Source: Synechocystis sp. LKSZ1 (GTDB taxonomy: Bacteria > Cyanobacteriota > Cyanobacteriia > Cyanobacteriales > Microcystaceae). Taken from it: a stretch of DNA of 64,000 nt. A model generated the notes under the pieces. The model searched no databases, was not told the origin of the DNA, and saw nothing but the letters and a program-made list of their open reading frames with translations. The position numbers and the translations under genes are program-made. The stretch covers positions 3,596,001 to 3,660,000 of the forward strand of contig NZ_AP031572.1 of assembly GCF_040436315.1 (NCBI RefSeq), given 5' to 3'. Positions 52,966 to 61,642 of this stretch are shown here, piece after piece (the first letter of the stretch is position 1; every line of letters starts with the position of its first letter).

Positions 52966-55065
52966 ATGGCCAGTACTTCTACGCCTGAATTTCGCCACAT
53001 TTTCGTTATTGAAGACCAAAAAGCCCGCCGTATTATTGCCTTGGACGAACCGACCTACTCCATTGGCCGTGAATCGAGTAATGATATTGTGATCTATGAC
53101 CGTGTCGTTTCTCGGCACCATGCTACCCTTGTCCGGATTAAGCCTAGCCCTAAAAGTGATAACTATTCCTATCGTATCCTTGATGGGGATCTTGAGGGAA
53201 ATCACAGTACAAACGGGTTAATTATTAATGGGCAACCGGCGGAGTCCCATGACCTCAAGCATGGTGATGTGGTGCTTTTTGGCAGTGATTCCAAGGCCAG
53301 TTACTATATCATCTCGACGTCCCTGGAAATTGCGCTCTTTAATCCGGTGGAAGCCGAACAATTTGAAGGCTCGATGCGTTTGAGTGAGGAAGATAACCGC
53401 TCAACCATCATTAACGACATCCCGGAGAACATTAATCCAGTTCAGGCTTCCGTCGATCTCCTGCGTCTGTCATCCTTTGCGGAGCTCAATCCGAATCCCA
53501 TCGTGGAGATCGATTACAGCGGTAAAATTATCTACCTTAACCCCCCTGCCAGCATTAAATTCAAGACCATCCACCAAGAGAGCCTCCAGCATCCCGTCCT
53601 AGCCGGCCTATTAGACCAGGTGCAAAACGTGCGGGGGAATCTGCTATTGCGGGAAATTCAAGTCCAGGGTGAAATTTACGAGCAGTACGTCCATTATTTA
53701 AGTGATAGTCAGGTCATTCGTAGTTACCTCTGCGACATCACTCAACGCAAACAAGCCGAGCAAAGTCTAGCTCAGCATACGTTCTACGATATTTTAACCG
53801 GCCTTCCCAACCGGGCCCTCTTTGAAGAGCAGTTGGCCATTGCCTTGGCCAAAGCCCAGCGAGATAGTAGCGCTTTAGCCGTTTTGTTCCTTGACTTCAG
53901 TAACTATGGCCGCATTGTCAATGCCTTTGGCCTCAATTGTGGGGAGTATTTGCTCAAAAATGTCGCTCAGCGCTTGACGGAAACCCTTGGAACCGATGGC
54001 TTGGCTACCCGCTGGCAAGGGGAAGAGTTTGCACTATTACTGAAGCGTCCTGGTGATCAAGCTCAAATCATTCAATCGATCGAGAAACTTTTGGCTCGTC
54101 TCCAGGGCCTGTTAGAAGTCTCGGGCCAACCCCTGCACCTCAAGGGTCGGGTTGGCATTGCCCTGTATCCCGAAGCCGGCGCGGATGGGCCGACGCTACT
54201 GAAGAACGCCCATACGGCCCTTGAGCAAGTCCAGGATCAAGAGTATTATTCCTATGCTTTCTTTAGTCCCAAGTTGGCCTCAAAATCTAACCTGCTGTTT
54301 CGCCTAGAAAATCTGCTGTACGAGGCCCTAGAAAAGCAACAATTTTATTTGACCTACCAACCCCTCCTTAACCTAAAAAGCCAGAAAGTTACAAGCCTAG
54401 AATCGCTCCTCCGCTGGCACCATCCTGAGTTAGGGGAAATTTCTCCAGTTAACCTTATTCCCCTGGCCGAAAAAACTGACTTGATTTTACCTATTGGCCA
54501 GTGGATTCTCCGCACGGCCTGCCATCAAAATAAGGCCTGGCAAAATGCAGGTTTTAGTCCTCTACCAGTGGCCGTTAACCTCTGCTTACATCAATTCCAA
54601 CAGCCGAATTTAGTCGAAATTATTGCCGGTATTCTACAGGAAACCCAGCTAGATCCGGTCTATTTAACCCTTGAATTGCCAGAAACGGTGGTAATGAAAG
54701 ATCCTGAGTATTCTCAAAAGGTGTTGACCCAGTTACAGGAGCTGGGCATCGGTTTGTGCTTAGACGATTTTGGCATTGGTCTTGGGGGCCTCAGTTGTTT
54801 ACAACAATTCCATATTAATACCCTCAAAATTCACCCGAGCTTTTCCGCTGACTTGCCGAATAATGCCATCAATTTAGCCCTTATTCGCCATATCTTTAAC
54901 TTGGGTCACAGTCTAAACATCCACACCATTGCTAAGGGGATTGAAAACAACCATCAAGTAGACTGTCTTCAGGACTTGCAATGTGAAGAAATCCAGGGTT
55001 TTTGGTTTAGTAAACCGCTCAAAGCCGAGAATATCAGCGAATTTCTAGCCCAGCATCCCGTGTAG
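52966..55065 (+). CDS. FHA-PAS-GGDEF-EAL protein with degenerate catalytic motifs
   Basis: 699 residues. FHA domain (about 10-110) with GRESSN, SRHHATL and STNGLIING, i.e. the phosphothreonine-binding residues. A PAS-like segment (about 165-265, NPNPIVEIDYSGKIIYLNP) precedes GGDEF (about 270-430) and EAL (about 440-695). The GGDEF signature is QGEEF (351-355), so diguanylate synthesis is doubtful. The EAL signature is ESL (479-481), although the downstream metal site DDFG (600-603) is kept. It may sense c-di-GMP or GTP rather than turn it over. It is followed by a paralogue 143 bp downstream. Confidence 0.88.
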   Translation: MASTSTPEFRHIFVIEDQKARRIIALDEPTYSIGRESSNDIVIYDRVVSRHHATLVRIKPSPKSDNYSYRILDGDLEGNHSTNGLIINGQPAESHDLKHGDVVLFGSDSKASYYIISTSLEIALFNPVEAEQFEGSMRLSEEDNRSTIINDIPENINPVQASVDLLRLSSFAELNPNPIVEIDYSGKIIYLNPPASIKFKTIHQESLQHPVLAGLLDQVQNVRGNLLLREIQVQGEIYEQYVHYLSDSQVIRSYLCDITQRKQAEQSLAQHTFYDILTGLPNRALFEEQLAIALAKAQRDSSALAVLFLDFSNYGRIVNAFGLNCGEYLLKNVAQRLTETLGTDGLATRWQGEEFALLLKRPGDQAQIIQSIEKLLARLQGLLEVSGQPLHLKGRVGIALYPEAGADGPTLLKNAHTALEQVQDQEYYSYAFFSPKLASKSNLLFRLENLLYEALEKQQFYLTYQPLLNLKSQKVTSLESLLRWHHPELGEISPVNLIPLAEKTDLILPIGQWILRTACHQNKAWQNAGFSPLPVAVNLCLHQFQQPNLVEIIAGILQETQLDPVYLTLELPETVVMKDPEYSQKVLTQLQELGIGLCLDDFGIGLGGLSCLQQFHINTLKIHPSFSADLPNNAINLALIRHIFNLGHSLNIHTIAKGIENNHQVDCLQDLQCEEIQGFWFSKPLKAENISEFLAQHPV

Positions 55066-55070
55066 CATTA

Positions 55071-55086
55071 GGGAGCCTTAGCTCCC
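55071..55086 (+). terminator. Weak hairpin after first FHA gene
   Basis: GGGAGC-CTTA-GCTCCC, a perfect 6-bp stem with a 4-nt loop immediately behind the stop codon, followed by TTGTAAC. With no T-tract it would be at most a partial terminator. Confidence 0.4.
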
Positions 55087-55208
55087 TTGTAACAAACTGT
55101 ATTGCTCGCATTGTCTCAGGAATGCTACTTATAGACAGTAAATTGTTAAACCGTTACATATCCATTTAGCCAACTATCTTTCCCTCTTCTTCAAAAAGCG
55201 TTGCCAGT

Positions 55209-57062
55209 ATGTCCACCAATCTAGAAAAACAACATATTCTTGTCCTAGAGGATTCTGCTTTTCGTCGAACTATTGTCTTAGACGGCCCTCAATATAGCCT
55301 AGGACGACACTCCAATAGTGATATTCAGATGTTTTCGCGTCAGGCCTCACGGCACCATGCCACCCTACTCCGGAAGTTTAACAGTAAACTTAATGCCGAC
55401 GTTTTTTGGATTATTGACGGCGATCTAGACGGGAATAAAAGCCAAAATGGAGTGTTCGTCAATGGCGAAAAATGCTTAGTCCGGGAATTGAAGGATGGGG
55501 ATTTGATCAATTTTGGCTGCGACGTCAATGCCAGCTATCACAACAGTAGCGGTGATCGGCCTGCTTCCCTGAAAGACCTCGAGCGGGACAATAGCCGCAG
55601 AACCAATGGCACCGAGGGCGGAACCCCCAATAAAAGTACATTAATTTTATCTCAGTACTCTATTTCTAATGTGCGTCCCGATGATGAGACCTTCCAGGAT
55701 ATGTCCTACCTGGATGTGGTGACGAATCTCCCCAACCATTTACTTTTTCTAGAGTATTTAAATATTGCCTTATCCAATGCAGAACGCTATCAGCATGAAG
55801 TGGGCCTCGTTCTGTTCCAGCTAACTAATTGGGAAAAACTGATTAATACCGTGGGGAGTAACCTGGGCGACCTCATTTTGAACCAAACGGGCCAAAAACT
55901 GAAGAGTTGTCTCCGTAATGGTGATATCGTGGCCCGGTGGGGAATTGAAGAATTTATGGTACTTCTGCCCCAAATCCGCGACCGGGATAATCTGGAACGG
56001 ATTTCCGCGCGACTTTTTCAAGTGCTGGTGACGCCCTTTGTTCTCCAGGGCCATAGTATCCACCTACAGGTTACCTATGGTCTTGCCCTCTACCCCCAAA
56101 GCGGCAACGGCACAGATTTATTAATCAAGGCGGCCTACGGGAATTTACATACCCCCAGTCTGGCCATGGTTTCGCCAGCGGCTCAGCTAGAAGCGGAATT
56201 ATTAGCCGCCAACATTAGCTCTGATGACTTGCCGACCAGTATTAAGACACCGTCCCTTCCCAATTTGCCCCTAATTTCTCCCGAAGAGCGAGAACGCTTG
56301 GCCAAAGTAGAAAAGCGCATCGAACGGGCCCTCAAAAATGAAGAACTAGATCTGTACTATCAGCCCCAAGTTAACTTACAATCCGGCCAGGTCGAGGCGA
56401 TGGAGGCCCTGATTCGCTGGAAGCATCCCCAGCAGGGTGTACTAGCCCCCCAGCAGTTTCTGCCCTGGAGTGACCAGACGGAAATGATTGTTCCCCTGAC
56501 GCACTGGATCCTAGAGACGGCCTGTCGTCAGTGCCAGGCCTGGCATCAGCAAGGATTCACGGCTCTGGTTGTATCCGTTAACCTATCAGACAAACAGTTT
56601 TACCATCCCCAGCTTTTACCCCTTGTCCAGGAGGTACTCACTCAAACGGGTCTCATGCCAACTTTTCTGGAGCTAGAAATGACGGAAGCTACGATTCTGC
56701 GGAACTTTGAATTTGCAGAAAACCTAATCCTGGCCCTCCACGATGGTGGCATTCGTATTTCCCTGGATAATTTTGGTAAGGGTTTTGCGTCTCTGCGTTA
56801 TCTCCAGGAATTTCCCCTCAATAAATTTAAAATTGATAAGTCTTTTGTAATTAACTTGGTCGAACACCCCGAAAATACCGCCATGCTAGAGGCCTTAATC
56901 AATCTGGGCCAAAGCTTTAAGGTGCAAGTCGTCGCTGAAGGTGTAGAAGTACAAGAACAGGTTAATATCTTAGCAGATTTAAATTGCTTTGCAATGCAAG
57001 GATACCACTTTAGTAAACCTCTCAACGCCGAAGATGCGAGCCAATTCCTAGTTAATCATTAA
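55209..57062 (+). CDS. FHA-GGDEF-EAL protein, paralogue of the upstream gene
   Basis: 617 residues, FHA (about 8-105, GRHSNSDI, SRHHATL, SQNGVFVNG), GGDEF (about 165-315) and EAL (about 360-612); no PAS domain. The GGDEF motif is GIEEF (245-249). EAL itself is intact (EAL 399-401 in VEAMEALIRWKHP), but the metal pair DD is DN (520-521, SLDNFG), which would impair phosphodiesterase activity. Strong similarity in FHA and EAL to the previous gene points to tandem duplication with loss or gain of the PAS domain. A membrane BRCT gene follows. Confidence 0.88.
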   Translation: MSTNLEKQHILVLEDSAFRRTIVLDGPQYSLGRHSNSDIQMFSRQASRHHATLLRKFNSKLNADVFWIIDGDLDGNKSQNGVFVNGEKCLVRELKDGDLINFGCDVNASYHNSSGDRPASLKDLERDNSRRTNGTEGGTPNKSTLILSQYSISNVRPDDETFQDMSYLDVVTNLPNHLLFLEYLNIALSNAERYQHEVGLVLFQLTNWEKLINTVGSNLGDLILNQTGQKLKSCLRNGDIVARWGIEEFMVLLPQIRDRDNLERISARLFQVLVTPFVLQGHSIHLQVTYGLALYPQSGNGTDLLIKAAYGNLHTPSLAMVSPAAQLEAELLAANISSDDLPTSIKTPSLPNLPLISPEERERLAKVEKRIERALKNEELDLYYQPQVNLQSGQVEAMEALIRWKHPQQGVLAPQQFLPWSDQTEMIVPLTHWILETACRQCQAWHQQGFTALVVSVNLSDKQFYHPQLLPLVQEVLTQTGLMPTFLELEMTEATILRNFEFAENLILALHDGGIRISLDNFGKGFASLRYLQEFPLNKFKIDKSFVINLVEHPENTAMLEALINLGQSFKVQVVAEGVEVQEQVNILADLNCFAMQGYHFSKPLNAEDASQFLVNH

Positions 57063-57237
57063 ACAAGACCCGGCGATTCTGCCTACGATTAAGATTTGCG
57101 ACTAGGCCGAAACGAAGGAAGCCCAACTTGGTATAAGTATAATCATGCCTTTAAATGTTCTGCGTTCTGTGTGCCTTGTTTCAGACAGCATAGGAGTGCA
57201 GAAAATTGTACTTTAAATATCAATTAGGAGTGCGTGA

Positions 57238-58959
57238 ATGACAATAGTGGAATGGGTTTATCCTGTTAGTGGATTTTTAATTATTTTGGCCCTTGGTCTG
57301 GTGATCGGGCGACGACGAACGTCCCAGGAACCAGCGGTGGAATTGTCTCAGTCAACGGCAACCCCAGAACGTCTCCAGACTACCTTGGAGCCGCCCTTTG
57401 CTCAGCAGGAGGCAAGGCCCGAGGAATTAAGCTCAGCTGGCCATGACACCCTACACCTGCAAGGGAAAATCCACCACCTTGAAAAGGATTTGGCCCATTT
57501 CCGACAAAGCCTAGCCAAGCAATTGGAGGAACAGGAGTATCTGCGCCACCATCTCCAACATCGCGACCAGGCAGTTCTAACGCTCCAACGACAACTACTA
57601 GAACGGGATACCACCTACGAACAATCCCAGCGCCATTACCAAGAACAACTGCAATCTCTACAGAGCAATAATGAGGCCCTGTCCCAGCGACTCCAACAGT
57701 CGATCCATCAGCTAACCCAGTGGCAACAACAAGCTTTTCAGGAAGAAGGTTGGCAGAGTCGATGCCAAGTCCTCCAACAACAGCTCCAGGCCTGGGAAGC
57801 CAAATACCAAGCGCAGGCAAAGGACCTCGCTCAGATTCAAGGCCAGAAAACAACCCAGGAGCAACAGTTAGCACAACTTGAGCGACAATACGCCCAGGCC
57901 CAGGCGACCCTGCAACAACAGCTCCAGGCCTGGGAAGCCAAATACCAAACCCAGACAGAGGAAATCTCTCGGCTCCGGGGCCAGGAAGCAACGCGGGAGC
58001 GTCAGTTAGCGCGACTAGAGCAACAATTAGCCCAGGCTCAGGCTAATCTACACCAGCAAAGCCAACGGCTGGCGGCCCAAGACCAACTCGAACAGCAATA
58101 CGCCCAGGCCTTGCAGGTCATTGACACCCTCACTCGCAAGCAGGAAACGCTCCACCAGACTCTGGGAGAAGCCCAGGAAGAAGGCCATCGTTTGAGCATT
58201 GCCCTCAAAACCGCTGAGACAGCCAAAAAAGAACGAGAATTGGCCTATCAAGAGCTACGAGTCAAACTAGAGGCCCTGCACACTCAACTGGAGAGCGTTA
58301 CGACTCAGAAAAAGGCCCAGGCCACGGAACTAAAATCGGCCCAAGCCCGTTTACAAGCACTAGAACAACAGTTGCTCCAAGCCCCTCCCCTGGCTGAATC
58401 CGAGCCGAAACCGGAAATCGTTGAGCATCAAGCTGAAACCCCTCCCTCTGTCCTTGAGCCTGAACCTGAAGTCGTCGCGCCTCAAGTAGAAATACTTCCC
58501 CCAGTTGTTGAGCCTGAACCCGAGGTTGTTGAACCAGAAGTCTCTAGCCCAGAGCTGATCGCTGAGCCTGAACCAGAAGTCTCTAGCCCAGAGGTTGTCG
58601 CTGAAACGGAACCCGAGGCCCCTACCGTAGAAGCTTCATCTGTTATTGACTCCTCAGCAGACGTTCCAATGCCGGTAGTTGCGACGGAAGACCAAAAGCC
58701 AATCCGTGAAGAATCTGCCGTTCATCCCCTCTTGGGCAAAAAAGTCGTCATTGCTGGAACCCTTGGCCAAATGAATCGGGAAGAAGCCAAAGACCGCATC
58801 CAGGCCTGCGGTGGCAGTGTTACCAGTTCCCCTAGCTCCAAGACCCACTACGTTATCGTCGGCAAGGCCCCCGGCGACAAACTCAAAAAAGCCCAAAAGC
58901 TGGGCATTCCTCAACTCTCCGAAACCCAATTCCTGAAGTTGCTGGACAGTCAGTCCTAG
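57238..58959 (+). CDS. Membrane-anchored coiled-coil protein with C-terminal BRCT domain
   Basis: 573 residues. One N-terminal helix (about 4-24) anchors it with the body presumably cytoplasmic. A coiled coil rich in Gln/Leu/Glu extends from about 60 to 380 and includes a tandem 46-residue repeat (QLQAWEAKYQ... at about 182 and 228). A linker of Glu-Pro-Val repeats (about 388-470) follows. The end (about 497-573) is a BRCT domain (KKVVIAGTLGQMNREEAKDR, then CGGSVTSSPSSKTHYVIVG), closest to that of NAD-dependent DNA ligase. BRCT domains bind phosphopeptides or DNA ends. I know no described protein with this layout. Confidence 0.75.
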   Translation: MTIVEWVYPVSGFLIILALGLVIGRRRTSQEPAVELSQSTATPERLQTTLEPPFAQQEARPEELSSAGHDTLHLQGKIHHLEKDLAHFRQSLAKQLEEQEYLRHHLQHRDQAVLTLQRQLLERDTTYEQSQRHYQEQLQSLQSNNEALSQRLQQSIHQLTQWQQQAFQEEGWQSRCQVLQQQLQAWEAKYQAQAKDLAQIQGQKTTQEQQLAQLERQYAQAQATLQQQLQAWEAKYQTQTEEISRLRGQEATRERQLARLEQQLAQAQANLHQQSQRLAAQDQLEQQYAQALQVIDTLTRKQETLHQTLGEAQEEGHRLSIALKTAETAKKERELAYQELRVKLEALHTQLESVTTQKKAQATELKSAQARLQALEQQLLQAPPLAESEPKPEIVEHQAETPPSVLEPEPEVVAPQVEILPPVVEPEPEVVEPEVSSPELIAEPEPEVSSPEVVAETEPEAPTVEASSVIDSSADVPMPVVATEDQKPIREESAVHPLLGKKVVIAGTLGQMNREEAKDRIQACGGSVTSSPSSKTHYVIVGKAPGDKLKKAQKLGIPQLSETQFLKLLDSQS

Positions 58960-59056
58960 CTAGTACCCTGACTAAGTATGGGGTGAGGGCCTCAAAAGGG
59001 CTCTATCCCCCGATCTACAATAGAAGTACCGCCCTCTTATCCGAGTCTTGAGACCT

Positions 59057-59518
59057 ATGAATAAAACCGTCGGGGAAGTGATGACCCCTAATCCCATCAC
59101 GGTTACACCGGAAACCCCCCTGCAAACTGCTATTAAACTTCTGGCTGAACATCGTATCAGCGGCCTGCCCGTGGTCGATGACCAGCAAAAATTAGTCGGC
59201 GTGATCTCTGATACCGATTTGATGTGGCAAGAATCTGGTGTGGATGCGCCCCCCTACATCATGCTCCTGGATAGTATTATCTACCTACAAAATCCCGCCC
59301 GTTACGAAAAAGAACTACACAAGGCCCTAGGCCAGACCGTCGGCGAAGTGATGAATGATATGCCCATTAGCATCCAACCGACCCGAACCCTGCGGGAAGC
59401 GGCCCACCTGATGAACGATAAAAAAATCCGCCGTTTACCGGTATTAGATCCAGAAACCCACAAAGTACTTGGCATTCTGACCCAGGGGGACATTATTCGA
59501 GACATGGCCCAGGGCTAG
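59057..59518 (+). CDS. Tandem CBS-domain protein
   Basis: 153 residues from the ATG at 59057 (a TTG at 59048 is also open). Two CBS motifs: EVMTPNPITVTPETPLQTAI with GLPVVDDQQKLVGVISDTDL, and EVMNDMPISIQPTRTLREAA with RLPVLDPETHKVLGILTQGDI. It is a Bateman module likely to bind an adenine nucleotide. No effector domain is attached. hypC starts 43 bp downstream on the same strand. Function is unknown. Confidence 0.88.
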   Translation: MNKTVGEVMTPNPITVTPETPLQTAIKLLAEHRISGLPVVDDQQKLVGVISDTDLMWQESGVDAPPYIMLLDSIIYLQNPARYEKELHKALGQTVGEVMNDMPISIQPTRTLREAAHLMNDKKIRRLPVLDPETHKVLGILTQGDIIRDMAQG

Positions 59519-59561
59519 GACTCGAGGCTATACTCAGGGCAAACGTTGAGGAAAGAAAGGC

Positions 59562-59798
59562 ATGTGTTTAGCCGTTCCAGGCCAGGTACTCAGCATTATT
59601 GGTGACGATCCCCTATTTCGCACGGGCAAGGTCAGTTTTGGCGGGGTCATGCGGGAGGTCAGCTTGGCCTATGTACCGGAGGTACAAGTCGGGGACTATG
59701 TGATTGTTCATGTTGGTTTTGCCCTCAGCAAAGTTGATGAAGCGGCGGCCCAGCAGACTCTTGATGATTTAGCGGAAATTTGGCCTGAGTCAGCCTAA
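59562..59798 (+). CDS. hypC: Hydrogenase maturation chaperone HypC
   Basis: 78-residue HypC/HupF with the essential N-terminal Cys (MCLAVPGQV) that carries the Fe(CN)2CO unit with HypD. The family blocks GGVMREVSLAYVPEVQVGDYVIVHVGFA are present (in parts) and the end is acidic. It stands directly before the guanidine operon, and hypE is 17 kb away; hypD, hypF and hydrogenase subunits are not in this window. The gap to gdmH is filled by promoter and riboswitch. Confidence 0.95.
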   Translation: MCLAVPGQVLSIIGDDPLFRTGKVSFGGVMREVSLAYVPEVQVGDYVIVHVGFALSKVDEAAAQQTLDDLAEIWPESA

Positions 59799-59852
59799 TT
59801 GTTTTTCCATCGGCCCTAGCAGTCGTTTACTATCGTAAAGACTTGTGAAAAA

Positions 59853-59894
59853 GTAAATTGCAATACTTTTTGGGGCTAAAAATCCCCCTAGGGT
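59853..59894 (+). promoter_or_regulatory. NtcA-dependent promoter of the guanidine operon
   Basis: GTA (59853-59855) N8 TAC (59864-59866), then 22 bases to TAGGGT (59889-59894), which fits TAN3T. This is the exact GTAN8TAC-N22-TAN3T layout of class II NtcA-activated promoters. Transcription should begin near 59901, just before the riboswitch aptamer. Inferred from sequence. Confidence 0.7.
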
Positions 59895-59905
59895 GGATGC
59901 AGTGT

Positions 59906-60008
59906 TTCTAGGGTTCCGGTTGATCTAACGTCTGGTCCGAGAGAAACAGGCTAGGCAAGGTTTAAAATTTCAGCAACTAGCTACACGGCGGGATAAAAGC
60001 CCGGGAGA
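59906..60008 (+). ncRNA. Guanidine-I riboswitch (ykkC class)
   Basis: The conserved ykkC blocks appear in order: CTAGGGTTCCGG, CTGGTCCGAGAGAAACAG, then ACACGGCGGGATAAAAGC and CCCGGGAGA. It lies in the leader of the guanidine hydrolase gene. No T-tract terminator follows; a TGACC/GGTCA stem lies at 60015-60036 and the AGGAG Shine-Dalgarno at 60064-60068, so the switch may act on translation. Aptamer ends are approximate. Confidence 0.9.
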
Positions 60009-60074
60009 CTTTAGTGACCACAGTGCTTAGGGGTCATTAGGGATTCCTGGGCAATCTTCATTTAGGAGCTATTT

Positions 60075-61247
60075 ATGTCCGACTCGCCAACCTTTCGCTC
60101 TCCCTCGGAGGCCCAGCAGGCCCTAGAAAAGGAACGCCAACTGCCTCTGACGGGTTGGCAACAGGAAGTGGATCAGGGCCTGGCCTATGGGCTAGAGGCC
60201 GCTGAGAGCATTCGAGACCGCACCATTCCCACCTTCTCGCGCGGAGAACTGCCCCACTACGCCGGCATTAATACCTTCATGAAAGCCCCCTATCTGGAGG
60301 ATGTGCGCCAGGTGGGCAACTACGATGTGGCTATTGTGGGCGTGCCCCATGATTCTGGCACCACCTATCGGCCAGGAACTCGTTTTGGCCCCCAGGGCAT
60401 TCGCCGTATCTCGGCCCTCTACACCCCCTACAACTTTGAGTTAGGGGTGGATCTGCGGGAACAAATTCGCCTCTGTGATGTGGGGGATATTTTTACCATT
60501 CCCGCCAATAACGAAAAATCCTTTGACCAGATTTCCAAGGGGGTGGCCCACGTCTTTAGTTCCGGGGCCTTTCCCATCATCTTGGGAGGCGACCATTCCA
60601 TTGGCTTTCCCACGGTGCGGGGCGTCTGTCGCCACCTGGGGGATAAAAAAGTTGGCATTATTCACTTTGACCGCCACGTGGACACCCAGGAGACGGATTT
60701 AGACGAACGGATGCATACCTGTCCCTGGTTTCATGCCACCAATATGAAAAATGCCCCGGCTAAAAATTTAGTGCAATTGGGCATTGGCGGTTGGCAGGTT
60801 CCTCGCCAGGGGGTCAAGGTCTGTCGAGAACGGGCTACTAATATTTTGACGGTGACGGATATTGTGGAACGGGGAATTGATGCCGCCGCTGAATTTGCCC
60901 TAGAACGGGCCCTGGATGGCACCGACTGCGTTTGGATTAGCTTTGATATTGATTGCATTGATGCCGGTTTTGTCCCTGGTACAGGTTGGCCGGAACCCGG
61001 TGGCTTGCTTCCCCGAGAGGCCCTGGCCCTGTTGGGCAAAATTATTCAAAAGGCTCCGATTTGCGGCATGGAAGTGGTGGAAGTCTCCCCTCCCTACGAC
61101 ATTAGCGATATGACTTCTCTAATGGCCACACGAGTCATCTGTGATGCCATGGCTCATCTCGTTCTTTCCGGTCAGTTGCCCCGTAGAGAAAAACCTGGCT
61201 ATATCCATGCAGAAGCCAATATGGCGGTAGATGAACCTTGGATCTAG
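60075..61247 (+). CDS. gdmH: Guanidine hydrolase (nickel-dependent ureohydrolase family)
   Basis: 390-residue arginase/agmatinase-fold enzyme. Metal ligands: GGDHS, then FDRHVDTQE, where Arg replaces the usual Ala of FDAHxD, and SFDIDCIDAGF. Length, the long N-terminus and this Arg match Synechocystis Sll1077, shown to be a Ni-dependent guanidine hydrolase releasing ammonia and urea. Context agrees: guanidine-I riboswitch upstream, HypA/HypB-type nickel chaperones 12 and about 395 bp downstream, then an ABC transporter. An AGGAG precedes the ATG. An agmatinase role is the weaker alternative. Confidence 0.92.
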   Translation: MSDSPTFRSPSEAQQALEKERQLPLTGWQQEVDQGLAYGLEAAESIRDRTIPTFSRGELPHYAGINTFMKAPYLEDVRQVGNYDVAIVGVPHDSGTTYRPGTRFGPQGIRRISALYTPYNFELGVDLREQIRLCDVGDIFTIPANNEKSFDQISKGVAHVFSSGAFPIILGGDHSIGFPTVRGVCRHLGDKKVGIIHFDRHVDTQETDLDERMHTCPWFHATNMKNAPAKNLVQLGIGGWQVPRQGVKVCRERATNILTVTDIVERGIDAAAEFALERALDGTDCVWISFDIDCIDAGFVPGTGWPEPGGLLPREALALLGKIIQKAPICGMEVVEVSPPYDISDMTSLMATRVICDAMAHLVLSGQLPRREKPGYIHAEANMAVDEPWI

Positions 61248-61259
61248 GAAACAAGCGCT

Positions 61260-61631
61260 ATGCATGAAACCGATATGACCAAGGCTCTGATCATGACGGT
61301 CAAGGATTGGTACGAGACCCAACCGGAACCGCTCCAGATTACAAAAATTCATCTGATGGTAGGCCAATTTACCTGTGTGGAACCTGTGAGTTTGCAGTTC
61401 GCCTTTGAGGTACAAACCCGCAATACCTTTCTCGACGGGGCCGAGTTGGTGATCCAAGACATTCCCCTCGTGGCCTACTGCCATACCTGCCAGCAGGAAT
61501 ATACTCCCCATATCGGACTCCGGTACGCTTGTCCGACCTGCCAGGGCCCGATGGAGGATATCCGTTCGGGACGGGAATTGAAGATTGACCGCATTGAACA
61601 CCAGGCCTTGAATACCGTTAACCTGACCTAG
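61260..61631 (+). CDS. hypA: HypA-type nickel chaperone for guanidine hydrolase
   Basis: 123 residues. The N-terminal Met-His-Glu ([10 protein letters not shown]) holds the nickel-binding His2; a zinc site comes from two Cys pairs (CHTC and CPTC). It is 12 bp after gdmH. In Synechocystis the homologue (Sll1078, called GhaA/HypA2) is needed to activate guanidine hydrolase with nickel, so it is not simply the hydrogenase factor. Partner of the HypB-type GTPase that follows. Confidence 0.88.
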   Translation: MHETDMTKALIMTVKDWYETQPEPLQITKIHLMVGQFTCVEPVSLQFAFEVQTRNTFLDGAELVIQDIPLVAYCHTCQQEYTPHIGLRYACPTCQGPMEDIRSGRELKIDRIEHQALNTVNLT

Positions 61632-61642
61632 AGACCCAGACT

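Noticed and set aside
57640-58060. Repeated DNA taken at first for a tandem repeat array or CRISPR
   Set aside because: The repeats are two 138-bp in-frame units inside a coiled-coil coding region, with no spacers.
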